Source: Ariolimax columbianus (taxonomy: Eukaryota; Mollusca; Gastropoda; Stylommatophora; Arionidae). Taken from it: DNA of 64,000 nucleotides. The stretch spans positions 85,120,704 through 85,184,703 of the forward strand of contig JAVGWX010000002.1 in NCBI GenBank assembly GCA_036924085.1. Direction: 5' to 3'. A program made the position numbers and the translations under genes. The notes beneath the pieces are model-generated. The model searched no databases. It saw only the letters and a list, made by a program, of their open reading frames with translations, and had not been told where the DNA came from. Positions 36,617 to 48,498 of the stretch are shown in pieces (the stretch's first letter is position 1; each line of letters opens with the position of its first letter).

Positions 36617-36789
36617 GAATAAACTTATGATCTGCTATTTTTTTTCAAATCGCTTTCTACTCAATTTTGATTTTAGAAACATTGGATTTTCTGGTCAGTA
36701 AAATTAATTGAAAAGCAGTGGAAATGCTTTTAACTTATACACATAATTAGTGCGTTACAATTGCAATACATTTCAAAGTGCTGAAAATT
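36617..36789 (+). repeat. Exemplar zone-5 class B' monomer with TTATACACA
   Basis: B' follows CAAAGCGCTGAAAATT and begins GAATAAACTTATGATCTGC. It keeps the class B GGATTTTCTGG and adds two private changes: AAATTAATTGAAAAGCAGTGG where others have AAATTACTTGAAAGTCAGTGG, and CTTATACACATAA where others have CTTATCCACATAA. It begins most HOR copies in zone 5 (for example 37996, 39544, 40063, 41785, 45572, 47120, 48499, 50047, 51422, 54002, 55550, 58131, 59679 and 62431). This makes it the best tag for laying out that zone. Confidence 0.9.
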
Positions 36790-37649
36790 GTCTGAACTTA
36801 TGATATGCTATTTTTTTACAAATCGCTCTCTACTCAATTTTGATTTTAGAAACATTGGTTTTTCTTGTCAGTAAAATTACTTGAAAGTCAGTGGAAATGC
36901 TTTTAACTTATCCACATAATTAGTGCGTTACAATTGCAATACATTTCAAAGTGCTGAACATTGTCTTAGTTTATGATCGGCAATTTTTTTTCAAATCGCC
37001 TTCTACTCAATTTTGATTTTAGAAACATTGGTTTTTCTTGTTAGTAAAATTACTTGAAAGTCAGTGGAAATGCTTTTACTTTATCCACATAATTAGTGCG
37101 TTACAATAGCAATACATTTCAAAGTGCTGAAAATTGTCTGAACTTATGATATGCTATTTTTTTACAAATCGCTTTCTACTCAATTTTGATTTTCGAAACA
37201 TTGGTTTTTCTTGTCAGTAAAATTACTTGAAAGTCAGTGGAAATGCTTTTAACTTATCCACATAATTAGTACGTTAAAATTTCAATACATTTCAAAGTGC
37301 TGAAAATTGTTAAAACTTATAATATGGAAATTTTTTTCAATTCGCCTTCAATTTTGATTTTAGAAACATTGGTTTTTCTTGTAAGTAAAACTACTTGAAA
37401 GTGAGCGGAAATGCTTTTAACTTATCCACATAATTAGTGCGTTACAACTGCAATACATTTCAAAGTGCTGAAAATTGTCTGAACTTATGATATGCTATTT
37501 TTTTACAAATCGCTTTCTACTCAATTTTGATTTTAGAAACATTGGTTTTTCTTGTCAGTAAAATTACTTGAAAGTCAGTGGAAATGCTTTTAACTTATCC
37601 ACATAATTAGTGCGTTAAAATTGCAATACATTTCAAAGGGCTAAACATT

Positions 37650-37822
37650 GTCTTAGTTTATGATCGGCAATTTTTTTTCAAATCGCCTTTTACTCAATTT
37701 TGATTTTAGAAACATTGGTTTTTCGTGTTAGTAAAATTACTTGAAAGTCAGTGGAAATGCTTTTAACTTATCCACATAATTAGTGCGTTAAAATTGCAAT
37801 ACATTTCAAAGTTATGAAAATT
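37650..37822 (+). repeat. Exemplar D variant after GGGCTAAAC, with CGTGTTAG
   Basis: This D subtype follows CAAAGGGCTAAACATT, reads GCCTTTTACTCAA and carries TTTTTCGTGTTAG. It is the seventh monomer of the zone-5 8-mer (36271, 37650, 48153 and equivalents). A related form after GGGCTGAAC occurs in zone 4 (24775, 30952, 32489), followed there by TCCAAATAATTAGTACG. The two forms show that zones 4 and 5 share ancestry for this monomer. Confidence 0.85.
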
Positions 37823-37995
37823 GAATAAACTTATGATCTGCTATTTTTTTTCAAATCGCTTTCTACTCAATTTTGATTTTAGAAACATTGGTTTTTCTTG
37901 TCAGTAAAATTACTTGAAAGTCAGTGGAAATGCTTTTAACTTATCCACATAATTAGTGCGTTACAATTGCAATACATTTCAAAGCGCTGAAAATT

Positions 37996-39543
37996 GAATA
38001 AACTTATGATCTGCTATTTTTTTTCAAATCGCTTTCTACTCAATTTTGATTTTAGAAACATTGGATTTTCTGGTCAGTAAAATTAATTGAAAAGCAGTGG
38101 AAATGCTTTTAACTTATACACATAATTAGTGCGTTACAATTGCAATACATTTCAAAGTGCTGAAAATTGTCTGAACTTATGATATGCTATTTTTTTACAA
38201 ATCGCTCTCTACTCAATTTTGATTTTAGAAACATTGGTTTTTCTTGTCAGTAAAATTACTTGAAAGTCAGTGGAAATGCTTTTAACTTATCCACATAATT
38301 AGTGCGTTACAATTGCAATACATTTCAAAGTGCTGAACATTGTCTTAGTTTATGATCGGCAATTTTTTTTCAAATCGCCTTCTACTCAATTTTAGATTTT
38401 AGAAACATTGGTTTTTCTTGTTAGTAAAATTACTTGAAAGTCAGTGGAAATGCATTTACCTTATCCACATAATTAGTGCGTTAAAATTGCAATACATTTC
38501 AAAGTGCTGAAAATTGTCTGAACTTATGATATGCTATTTTTTTAAAAATCGCTTTCTACACAATTTTGATTTTAGAAACATTGGTTTTTCTTGTCAGTAA
38601 AATTACTTGAAAGTCAGTGGAAATGCTTTTAACTTATCCACATAATTAGTGCGTTAAAATTGCAATACATTTCAAAGTGCTGAAAATTGTTTAAACTTAT
38701 AATATGCTATTTTTTTTCAAATCCCCTTCTACTCATTTTTTTATTTAAGAAACATTGGTTTTTCTTGTTAGTAAAATTAGTTGAAAGTCAGTGGAAATGC
38801 TTTTAACTTATCCACATAATTAGTGCGTTAAAATTGCAATACATTTCAAAGTGCTGAAAATTGTTTAAACTTATAATATGCAATTTTTTTTCAAATCGCC
38901 TTTAATTTTGATTTTAGAAACATTGGTTTTTTTTGTAAGTAAAACTACTTGAAAGTGAGCGGAAATGCTTTTAACTTATCCACATAATTAGTGCGTTACA
39001 ATTGCAATACATTTCAAAGTGCTGAATATTGTCTTAGTTTATGATTTGCAATTTTTTTTAAAATCGCCTTCTACTCAATTTTGATTTTAGAAACATTGGT
39101 TTTTCTTGTTAGTAAAATAATTGAAAGTCAGTGGAAATGCTTTTAACTTATCCACATAATTAGTACGTTAAAATTGCAATACATTTCAAAGTGCTGAAAA
39201 TTGTTCAAACTTATAATATGCAATTTTTTTTCAAATTGCCTTTAATTTTGATTTTAAAAACATTGGTTTTTCTTGTAAGTTAAACTACTTGAAAGTGAGC
39301 GGAAATACTTTTAACTTATCCACATAATTAGTGCGTTACAATTGCAATACATTTCAAAGTGCTGAACATTGTCTTAGTTTATGATCGGCAATTTTTTTTC
39401 AAATCGCTTTCTACTCAATTTTGATTTTAGAAACATTGGATTTTCTGGTCAGTAAAATTACTTGAAAGTCAGTGGAAATGCTTTTAACTTATCCACATAA
39501 TTAGTGCGTTACAATTGCAATACATTTCAAAGCGCTGAAAATT
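37996..39543 (+). repeat. 9-mer HOR (1548 bp)
   Basis: The order is B' (37996), A with GCTCTCTAC, D with CAATTTTAGATTTT and GCATTTACC, A with a T-run then AAAAATCGC, C with CTCATTTTTTTATTTAAG and TTAGTTGAAAG, C with GGTTTTTTTTG, D after GAATATT with AAATAATTGAAAG, C with CAAATTGCC and AATACTTTTAAC, D with GGATTTTCTGG. It is coupled to the 8-mer on its left, giving a 2927-bp 17-mer from 36617 to 39543. Confidence 0.9.
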
Positions 39544-39889
39544 GAATAAACTTATGATCTGCTATTTTTTTTCAAATCGCTTTCTACTCAATTTTGATTT
39601 TAGAAACATTGGATTTTCTGGTCAGTAAAATTAATTGAAAAGCAGTGGAAATGCTTTTAACTTATACACATAATTAGTGCGTTACAATTGCAATACATTT
39701 CAAAGTGCTGAAAATTGTCTGAACTTATGATATGCTATTTTTTTACAAATCGCTCTCTACTCAATTTTGATTTTAGAAACATTGGTTTTTCTTGTCAGTA
39801 AAATTACTTGAAAGTCAGTGGAAATGCTTTTAACTTATCCACATAATTAGTGCGTTACAATTGCAATACATTTCAAAGTGCTGAACATT

Positions 39890-40062
39890 GTCTTAGTTTA
39901 TGATCGGCAATTTTTTTTCAAATCGCCTTCTACTCAATTTTGATTTTAGAAACATTGGTTTTTCTGGTCAGTAAAATTACTTGAAAGTCAGTGGAAATGC
40001 TTTTAACTTATCCACATAATTAGTGCGTTACAATTGCAATACATTTCAAAGCGCTGAAAATT
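39890..40062 (+). repeat. Hybrid monomer, D front with B-like CTGGTCAG
   Basis: It begins as class D (GTCTTAG, GATCGGC, CGCCTTCTAC), has the class A/D GGTTTTT, then TTCTGGTCAG as in class B. It closes the 519-bp trimer and recurs at 42131-42303. It marks the point where a D of the 8-mer met the D of the 9-mer that carries CTGG. Confidence 0.78.
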
Positions 40063-40754
40063 GAATAAACTTATGATCTGCTATTTTTTTTCAAATCGCT
40101 TTCTACTCAATTTTGATTTTAGAAACATTGGATTTTCTGGTCAGTAAAATTAATTGAAAAGCAGTGGAAATGCTTTTAACTTATACACATAATTAGTGCG
40201 TTACAATTGCAATACATTTCAAAGTGCTGAAAATTGTCTGAACTTATGATATGCTATTTTTTTACAAATCGCTCTCTACTCAATTTTGATTTTAGAAACA
40301 TTGGTTTTTCTTGTCAGTAAAATTACTTGAAAGTCAGTGGAAATGCTTTTAACTTATCCACATAATTAGTGCGTTACAATTGCAATACATTTCAAAGTGC
40401 TGAACATTGTCTTAGTTTATGATCGGCAATTTTTTTTCAAATCGCCTTCTACTCAATTTTGATTTTAGAAACATTGGTTTTTCTTGTTAGTAAAATTACT
40501 TGAAAGTCAGTGGAAATGCTTTTACTTTATCCACATAATTAGTGCGTTACAATAGCAATACATTTCAAAGTGCTGAAAATTGTCTGAACTTATGATATGC
40601 TATTTTTTTACAAATCGCTTTCTACTCAATTTTGATTTTCGAAACATTGGTTTTTCTTGTCAGTAAAATTACTTGAAAGTCAGTGGAAATGCTTTTAACT
40701 TATCCACATAATTAGTACGTTAAAATTTCAATACATTTCAAAGTGCTGAAAATT

Positions 40755-40922
40755 GTTAAAACTTATAATATGGAAATTTTTTTCAATTCGCCTTCAATTT
40801 TGATTTTAGAAACATTGGATTTTCTGGTCAGTAAAATTAATTGAAAAGCAGTGGAAATGCTTTTAACTTATACACATAATTAGTGCGTTACAATTGCAAT
40901 ACATTTCAAAGTGCTGAAAATT
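40755..40922 (+). repeat. Chimeric monomer, C front and B' tail
   Basis: It starts as the 8-mer's C (GTTAAAAC, ATATGGAAATTT, CAATTCGCC) and after GAAACATTGG switches to the B' tail (ATTTTCTGG, AATTAATTGAAAAGCAG, TTATACACA). Both halves exist intact elsewhere, so the switch point lies in the shared TTTTAGAAACATTGG. An identical chimera is at 42996-43163 through the 2241-bp duplication. Confidence 0.85.
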
Positions 40923-41784
40923 GTCTGAACTTATGATATGCTATTTTTTTACAAATCGCTCTCTACTCAATTTTGATTTTAGAAACATTGGTTTTTCTTG
41001 TCAGTAAAATTACTTGAAAGTCAGTGGAAATGCTTTTAACTTATCCACATAATTAGTGCGTTACAATTGCAATACATTTCAAAGTGCTGAACATTGTCTT
41101 AGTTTATGATCGGCAATTTTTTTTCAAATCGCCTTCTACTCAATTTTAGATTTTAGAAACATTGGTTTTTCTTGTTAGTAAAATTACTTGAAAGTCAGTG
41201 GAAATGCATTTACCTTATCCACATAATTAGTGCGTTAAAATTGCAATACATTTCAAAGTGCTGAAAATTGTCTGAACTTATGATATGCTATTTTTTTTAA
41301 AATCGCTTTCTACTCAATTTTGATTTTAGAAACATTGGTTTTTCTTGTCAGTAAAATTACTTGAAAGTCAGTGGAAATGCTTTTAACTTATCCACATAAT
41401 TAGTGCGTTAAAATTGCAATACATTTCAAAGTGCTGAAAATTGTTTAAACTTATAATATGCTATTTTTTTTCAAATCGCCTTCTACTCATTTTTTTATTT
41501 AAGAAACATTGGTTTTTCTTGTTAGTAAAATTAGTTGAAAGTCAGTGGAAATGCTTTTAACTTATCCACATAATTAGTGCGTTAAAATTGCAATACATTT
41601 CAAAGTGCTGAAAATTGTTCAAACTTATAATATGCAATTTTTTTTCAAATCGCCTTTAATTTTGATTTTAGAAACATTGGTTTTTTTGGTAAGTAAAACT
41701 ACTTGAAAGTGAGCGGAAATGCTTTTAACTTATCCACATAATTAGTGCGTTACAATTGCAATACATTTCAAAGCGCTGAAAATT

Positions 41785-44025
41785 GAATAAACTTATGATC
41801 TGCTATTTTTTTTCAAATCGCTTTCTACTCAATTTTGATTTTAGAAACATTGGATTTTCTGGTCAGTAAAATTAATTGAAAAGCAGTGGAAATGCTTTTA
41901 ACTTATACACATAATTAGTGCGTTACAATTGCAATACATTTCAAAGTGCTGAAAATTGTCTGAACTTATGATATGCTATTTTTTTACAAATCGCTCTCTA
42001 CTCAATTTTGATTTTAGAAACATTGGTTTTTCTTGTCAGTAAAATTACTTGAAAGTCAGTGGAAATGCTTTTAACTTATCCACATAATTAGTGCGTTACA
42101 ATTGCAATACATTTCAAAGTGCTGAACATTGTCTTAGTTTATGATCGGCAATTTTTTTTCAAATCGCCTTCTACTCAATTTTGATTTTAGAAACATTGGT
42201 TTTTCTGGTCAGTAAAATTACTTGAAAGTCAGTGGAAATGCTTTTAACTTATCCACATAATTAGTGCGTTACAATTGCAATACATTTCAAAGCGCTGAAA
42301 ATTGAATAAACTTATGATCTGCTATTTTTTTTCATATCGCTTTCTACTCAATTTTGATTTTAGAAACATTGGATTTTCTGGTCAGTAAAATTAATTGAAA
42401 AGCAGTGGAAATGCTTTTAACTTATACACATAATTAGTGCGTTACAATTGCAATACATTTCAAAGTGCTGAAAATTGTCTGAACTTATGATATGCTATTT
42501 TTTTACAAATCGCTCTCTACTCAATTTTGATTTTAGAAACATTGGTTTTTCTTGTCAGTAAAATTACTTGAAAGTCAGTGGAAATGCTTTTAACTTATCC
42601 ACATAATTAGTGCGTTACAATTGCAATACATTTCAAAGTGCTGAACATTGTCTTAGTTTATGATCGGCAATTTTTTTTCAAATCGCCTTCTACTCAATTT
42701 TGATTTTAGAAACATTGGTTTTTCTTGTTAGTAAAATTACTTGAAAGTCAGTGGAAATGCTTTTACTTTATCCACATAATTAGTGCGTTACAATAGCAAT
42801 ACATTTCAAAGTGCTGAAAATTGTCTGAACTTATGATATGCTATTTTTTTACAAATCGCTTTCTACTCAATTTTGATTTTCGAAACATTGGTTTTTCTTG
42901 TCAGTAAAATTACTTGAAAGTCAGTGGAAATGCTTTTAACTTATCCACATAATTAGTACGTTAAAATTTCAATACATTTCAAAGTGCTGAAAATTGTTAA
43001 AACTTATAATATGGAAATTTTTTTCAATTCGCCTTCAATTTTGATTTTAGAAACATTGGATTTTCTGGTCAGTAAAATTAATTGAAAAGCAGTGGAAATG
43101 CTTTTAACTTATACACATAATTAGTGCGTTACAATTGCAATACATTTCAAAGTGCTGAAAATTGTCTGAACTTATGATATGCTATTTTTTTACAAATCGC
43201 TCTCTACTCAATTTTGATTTTAGAAACATTGGTTTTTCTTGTCAGTAAAATTACTTGAAAGTCAGTGGAAATGCTTTTAACTTATCCACATAATTAGTGC
43301 GTTACAATTGCAATACATTTCAAAGTGCTGAACATTGTCTTAGTTTATGATCGGCAATTTTTTTTCAAATCGCCTTCTACTCAATTTTAGATTTTAGAAA
43401 CATTGGTTTTTCTTGTTAGTAAAATTACTTGAAAGTCAGTGGAAATGCATTTACCTTATCCACATAATTAGTGCGTTAAAATTGCAATACATTTCAAAGT
43501 GCTGAAAATTGTCTGAACTTATGATATGCTATTTTTTTTAAAATCGCTTTCTACTCAATTTTGATTTTAGAAACATTGGTTTTTCTTGTCAGTAAAATTA
43601 CTTGAAAGTCAGTGGAAATGCTTTTAACTTATCCACATAATTAGTGCGTTAAAATTGCAATACATTTCAAAGTGCTGAAAATTGTTTAAACTTATAATAT
43701 GCTATTTTTTTTCAAATCGCCTTCTACTCATTTTTTTATTTAAGAAACATTGGTTTTTCTTGTTAGTAAAATTAGTTGAAAGTCAGTGGAAATGCTTTTA
43801 ACTTATCCACATAATTAGTGCGTTAAAATTGCAATACATTTCAAAGTGCTGAAAATTGTTCAAACTTATAATATGCAATTTTTTTTCAAATCGCCTTTAA
43901 TTTTGATTTTAGAAACATTGGTTTTTTTTGTAAGTAAAACTACTTGAAAGTGAGCGGAAATGCTTTTAACTTATCCACATAATTAGTGCGTTACAATTGC
44001 AATACATTTCAAAGTGCTGAATATT
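41785..44025 (+). repeat. 13-mer HOR, copy 2 (2241 bp)
   Basis: It repeats copy 1 at +2241 (B' at 41785 and 42304; C/B' chimera at 42996). Its last monomer has GGTTTTTTTTGTAAG and then runs on into the normal 9-mer order (D after GAATATT at 44026), unlike copy 1. So the duplication junction is at 41785 and this copy carries the undisturbed right flank. Confidence 0.88.
42996..43163 (+). repeat. Second copy of the C/B' chimeric monomer
   Basis: It has the same C front, B' tail and switch point as the monomer at 40755, exactly 2241 bp away. Two independent events at the same base are unlikely, so it was copied as part of the 13-mer. Confidence 0.85.
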
Positions 44026-44538
44026 GTCTTAGTTTATGATTTGCAATTTTTTTTCAAATCGCCTTCTACTCAATTTTGATTTTAGAAACATTGGATTTTC
44101 TTGTTAGTAAAATAATTGAAAGTCAGTGGAAATGCTTTTAACTTATCCACATAATTAGTACGTTAAAATTGCAATACATTTCAAAGTGCTGAAAATTGTT
44201 CAAACTTATAATATGCAATTTTTTTTCAAATTGCCTTTAATTTTGATTTTAAAAACATTGGTTTTTCTTGTAAGTTAAACTACTTGAAAGTGAGCGGAAA
44301 TACTTTTAACTTATCCACATAATTAGTGCGTTACAATTGCAATACATTTCAAAGTGCTGAACATTGTCTTAGTTTATGATCGGCAATTTTTTTTCAAATC
44401 GCTTTCTACTCAATTTTGATTTTAGAAACATTGGATTTTCTGGTCAGTAAAATTACTTGAAAGTCAGTGGAAATGCTTTTAACTTATCCACATAATTAGT
44501 GCGTTACAATTGCAATACATTTCAAAGCGCTGAAAATT
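44026..44538 (+). repeat. Three monomers completing the 9-mer order (D, C, D)
   Basis: D (GATTTGC, here with GGATTTTCTTG), C (CAAATTGCC) and D (CGCTTTCTAC, GGATTTTCTGG) sum to 513 bp and lead to B' at 44539. They show that the 13-mer copy 2 is embedded in a 9-mer context. Confidence 0.82.
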
Positions 44539-45571
44539 GAATAAACTTATGATCTGCTATTTTTTTTCAAATCGCTTTCTACTCAATTTTGATTTTAGAA
44601 ACATTGGATTTTCTGGTCAGTAAAATTAATTGAAAAGCAGTGGAAATGCTTTTAACTTATACACATAATTAGTGCGTTACAATTGCAATACATTTCAAAG
44701 TGCTGAAAATTGTCTGAACTTATGATATGCTATTTTTTTACAAATCGCTCTCTACTCAATTTTGATTTTAGAAACATTGGTTTTTCTTGTCAGTAAAATT
44801 ACTTGAAAGTCAGTGGAAATGCTTTTAACTTATCCACATAATTAGTGCGTTACAATTGCAATACATTTCAAAGTGCTGAACATTGTCTTAGTTTATGATC
44901 GGCAATTTTTTTTCAAATCGCCTTCTACTCAATTTTGATTTTAGAAACATTGGTTTTTCTTGTTAGTAAAATTACTTGAAAGTCAGTGGAAATGCTTTTA
45001 CTTTATCCACATAATTAGTGCGTTACAATAGCAATACATTTCAAAGTGCTGAAAATTGTCTGAACTTATGATATGCTATTTTTTTACAAATCGCTTTCTA
45101 CTCAATTTTGATTTTCGAAACATTGGTTTTTCTTGTCAGTAAAATTACTTGAAAGTCAGTGGAAATGCTTTTAACTTATCCACATAATTAGTACGTTAAA
45201 ATTTCAATACATTTCAAAGTGCTGAAAATTGTTAAAACTTATAATATGGAAATTTTTTTCAATTCGCCTTCAATTTTGATTTTAGAAACATTGGTTTTTC
45301 TTGTAAGTAAAACTACTTGAAAGTGAGCGGAAATGCTTTTAACTTATCCACATAATTAGTGCGTTACAATTGCAATACATTTCAAAGTGCTGAAAATTGT
45401 CTGAACTTATGATATGCTATTTTTTTACAAATCGCTTTCTACTCAATTTTTATTTTAGAAACATTGGTTTTTCTTGTCAGTAAAATTACTTGAAAGTCAG
45501 TGGAAATGCTTTTAACTTATCCACATAATTAGTGCGTTACAATTGCAATACATTTCAAAGCGCTGAAAATT
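44539..45571 (+). repeat. 6-mer derivative of the 8-mer (1033 bp)
   Basis: B', A, D (TTTTACTTTATCC), A (GATTTTCGAAAC), C (GGAAATTT) and A are present; the 8-mer's last two monomers (D after GGGCTAAAC and B after GTTATG) are absent. The difference from 1379 is 346 bp, exactly two 173-bp monomers. The last A has CAATTTTTATTTTAG. Confidence 0.86.
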
Positions 45572-47119
45572 GAATAAACTTATGATCTGCTATTTTTTTT
45601 CAAATCGCTTTCTACTTAATTTTGATTTTAGAAACATTGGATTTTCTGGTCAGTAAAATTAATTGAAAAGCAGTGGAAATGCTTTTAACTTATACACATA
45701 ATTAGTGCGTTACAATTGCAATACATTTCAAAGTGCTGAAAATTGTCTGAACTTATGATATGCTATTTTTTTACAAATCGCTCTCTACTCAATTTTGATT
45801 TTAGAAACATTGGTTTTTCTTGTCAGTAAAATTACTTGAAAGTCAGTGGAAATGCTTTTAACTTATCCACATAATTAGTGCGTTACAATTGCAATACATT
45901 TCAAAGTGCTGAACATTGTCTTAGTTTATGATCGGCAATTTTTTTTCAAATCGCCTTCTACTCAATTTTAGATTTTAGAAACATTGGTTTTTCTTGTTAG
46001 TAAAATTACTTGAAAGTCAGTGGAAATGCATTTACCTTATCCACATAATTAGTGCGTTAAAATTGCAATACATTTCAAAGTGCTGAAAATTGTCTGAACT
46101 TATGATATGCTATTTTTTTAAAAATCGCTTTCTACTCAATTTTGATTTTAGAAACATTGGTTTTTCTTGTCAGTAAAATTACTTGAAAGTCAGTGGAAAT
46201 GCTTTTAACTTATCCACATAATTAGTGCGTTAAAATTGCAATACATTTCAAAGTGCTGAAAATTGTTTAAACTTATAATATGCTATTTTTTTTCAAATCG
46301 CCTTCTACTCATTTTTTTATTTAAGAAACATTGGTTTTTCTTGTTAGTAAAATTAGTTGAAAGTCAGTGGAAATGCTTTTAACTTATCCACATAATTAGT
46401 GCGTTAAAATTGCAATACATTTCAAAGTGCTGAAAATTGTTCAAACTTATAATATGCAATTTTTTTTCAAATCGCCTTTAATTTTGATTTTAGAAACATT
46501 GGTTTTTTTTGTAAGTAAAACTACTTGAAAGTGAGCGGAAATGCTTTTAACTTATCCACATAATTAGTGCGTTACAATTGCAATACATTTCAAAGTGCTG
46601 AATATTGTCTTAGTTTATGATTTGCAATTTTTTTTCAAATCGCCTTCTACTCAATTTTGATTTTAGAAACATTGGTTTTTCTTGTTAGTAAAATAATTGA
46701 AAGTCAGTGGAAATGCTTTTAACTTATCCACATAATTAGTACGTTAAAATTGCAATACATTTCAAAGTGCTGAAAATTGTTCAAACTTATAATATGCAAT
46801 TTTTTTTCAAATTGCCTTTAATTTTGATTTTAAAAACATTGGTTTTTCTTGTAAGTTAAACTACTTGAAAGTGAGCGGAAATACTTTTAACTTATCCACA
46901 TAATTAGTGCGTTACAATTGCAATACATTTCAAAGTGCTGAACATTGTCTTAGTTTATGATCGGCAATTTTTTTTCAAATCGCTTTCTACTCAATTTTGA
47001 TTTTAGAAACATTGGATTTTCTGGTCAGTAAAATTACTTGAAAGTCAGTGGAAATGCTTTTAACTTATCCACATAATTAGTGCGTTACAATTGCAATACA
47101 TTTCAAAGCGCTGAAAATT
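45572..47119 (+). repeat. 9-mer HOR (1548 bp)
   Basis: It is a complete 9-mer with the markers of 37996-39543 (TAGATTTT, AAAAATCGC, CATTTTTTTATTTAAG, GAATATT, CAAATTGCC, GGATTTTCTGG). A private change in its opener reads CTACTTAATTTTG. Confidence 0.9.
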
Positions 47120-48498
47120 GAATAAACTTATGATCTGCTATTTTTTTTCAAATCGCTTTCTACTCAATTTTGATTTTAGAAACATTGGATTTTCTGGTCA
47201 GTAAAATTAATTGAAAAGCAGTGGAAATGCTTTTAACTTATACACATAATTAGTGCGTTACAATTGCAATACATTTCAAAGTGCTGAAAATTGTCTGAAC
47301 TTATGATATGCTATTTTTTTACAAATCGCTCTCTACTCAATTTTGATTTTAGAAACATTGGTTTTTCTTGTCAGTAAAATTACTTGAAAGTCAGTGGAAA
47401 TGCTTTTAACTTATCCACATAATTAGTGCGTTACAATTGCAATACATTTCAAAGTGCTGAACATTGTCTTAGTTTATGATCGGCAATTTTTTTTCAAATC
47501 GCCTTCTACTCAATTTTGATTTTAGAAACATTGGTTTTTCTTGTTAGTAAAATTACTTGAAAGTCAGTGGAAATGCTTTTACTTTATCCACATAATTAGT
47601 GCGTTACAATAGCAATACATTTCAAAGTGCTGAAAATTGTCTGAACTTATGATATGCTATTTTTTTACAAATCGCTTTCTACTCAATTTTGATTTTCGAA
47701 ACATTGGTTTTTCTTGTCAGTAAAATTACTTGAAAGTCAGTGGAAATGCTTTTAACTTATCCACATAATTAGTACGTTAAAATTTCAATACATTTCAAAG
47801 TGCTGAAAATTGTTAAAACTTATAATATGGAAATTTTTTTCAATTCGCCTTCAATTTTGATTTTAGAAACATTGGTTTTTCTTGTAAGTAAAACTACTTG
47901 AAAGTGAGCGGAAATGCTTTTAACTTATCCACATAATTAGTGCGTTACAATTGCAATACATTTCAAAGTGCTGAAAATTGTCTGAACTTATGATATGCTA
48001 TTTTTTTACAAATCGCTTTCTACTCAATTTTGATTTTAGAAACATTGGTTTTTCTTGTCAGTAAAATTACTTGAAAGTCAGTGGAAATGCTTTTAACTTA
48101 TCCACATAATTAGTGCGTTAAAATTGCAATACATTTCAAAGGGCTAAACATTGTCTTAGTTTATGATCGGCAATTTTTTTTCAAATCGCCTTTTACTCAA
48201 TTTTGATTTTAGAAACATTGGTTTTTCGTGTTAGTAAAATTACTTGAAAGTCAGTGGAAATGCTTTTAACTTATCCACATAATTAGTGCGTTAAAATTGC
48301 AATACATTTCAAAGTTGTGAAAATTGAATAAACTTATGATCTGCTATTTTTTTTCAAATCGCTTTCTACTCAATTTTGATTTTAGAAACATTGGTTTTTC
48401 TTGTCAGTAAAATTACTTGAAAGTCAGTGGAAATGCTTTTAACTTATCCACATAATTAGTGCGTTACAATTGCAATACATTTCAAAGCGCTGAAAATT
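47120..48498 (+). repeat. 8-mer HOR (1379 bp)
   Basis: It is a complete 8-mer matching 36617-37995. Its last monomer follows GTTGTG where other copies have GTTATG. The 9-mer follows directly, so the 8+9 order of 36617-39543 recurs at 47120-50046. Confidence 0.9.

Larger units (their letters stand above)
36617..37995 (+). repeat. 8-mer HOR with B' opener (1379 bp)
   Basis: The unit is B' (36617), A with GCTCTCTAC, D with TTTTACTTTATCC (36963), A with AATAGCAATAC before it ends and GATTTTCGAAAC, C with AATTTCAATAC before it and GGAAATTT, A, D after GGGCTAAAC (37650), B after GTTATG. Markers repeat those of the preceding copy at +1379. Confidence 0.9.
39544..41784 (+). repeat. 13-mer HOR, copy 1 (2241 bp)
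   Basis: The unit is a 519-bp trimer (B', A, D/B hybrid) followed by B' (40063) and nine more monomers, among them the C/B' chimera at 40755 and part of the 9-mer series. It is a recombinant of the 8-mer and 9-mer types. It ends at a C monomer with GGTTTTTTTGGTAAG joined directly to B' at 41785. Confidence 0.88.
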
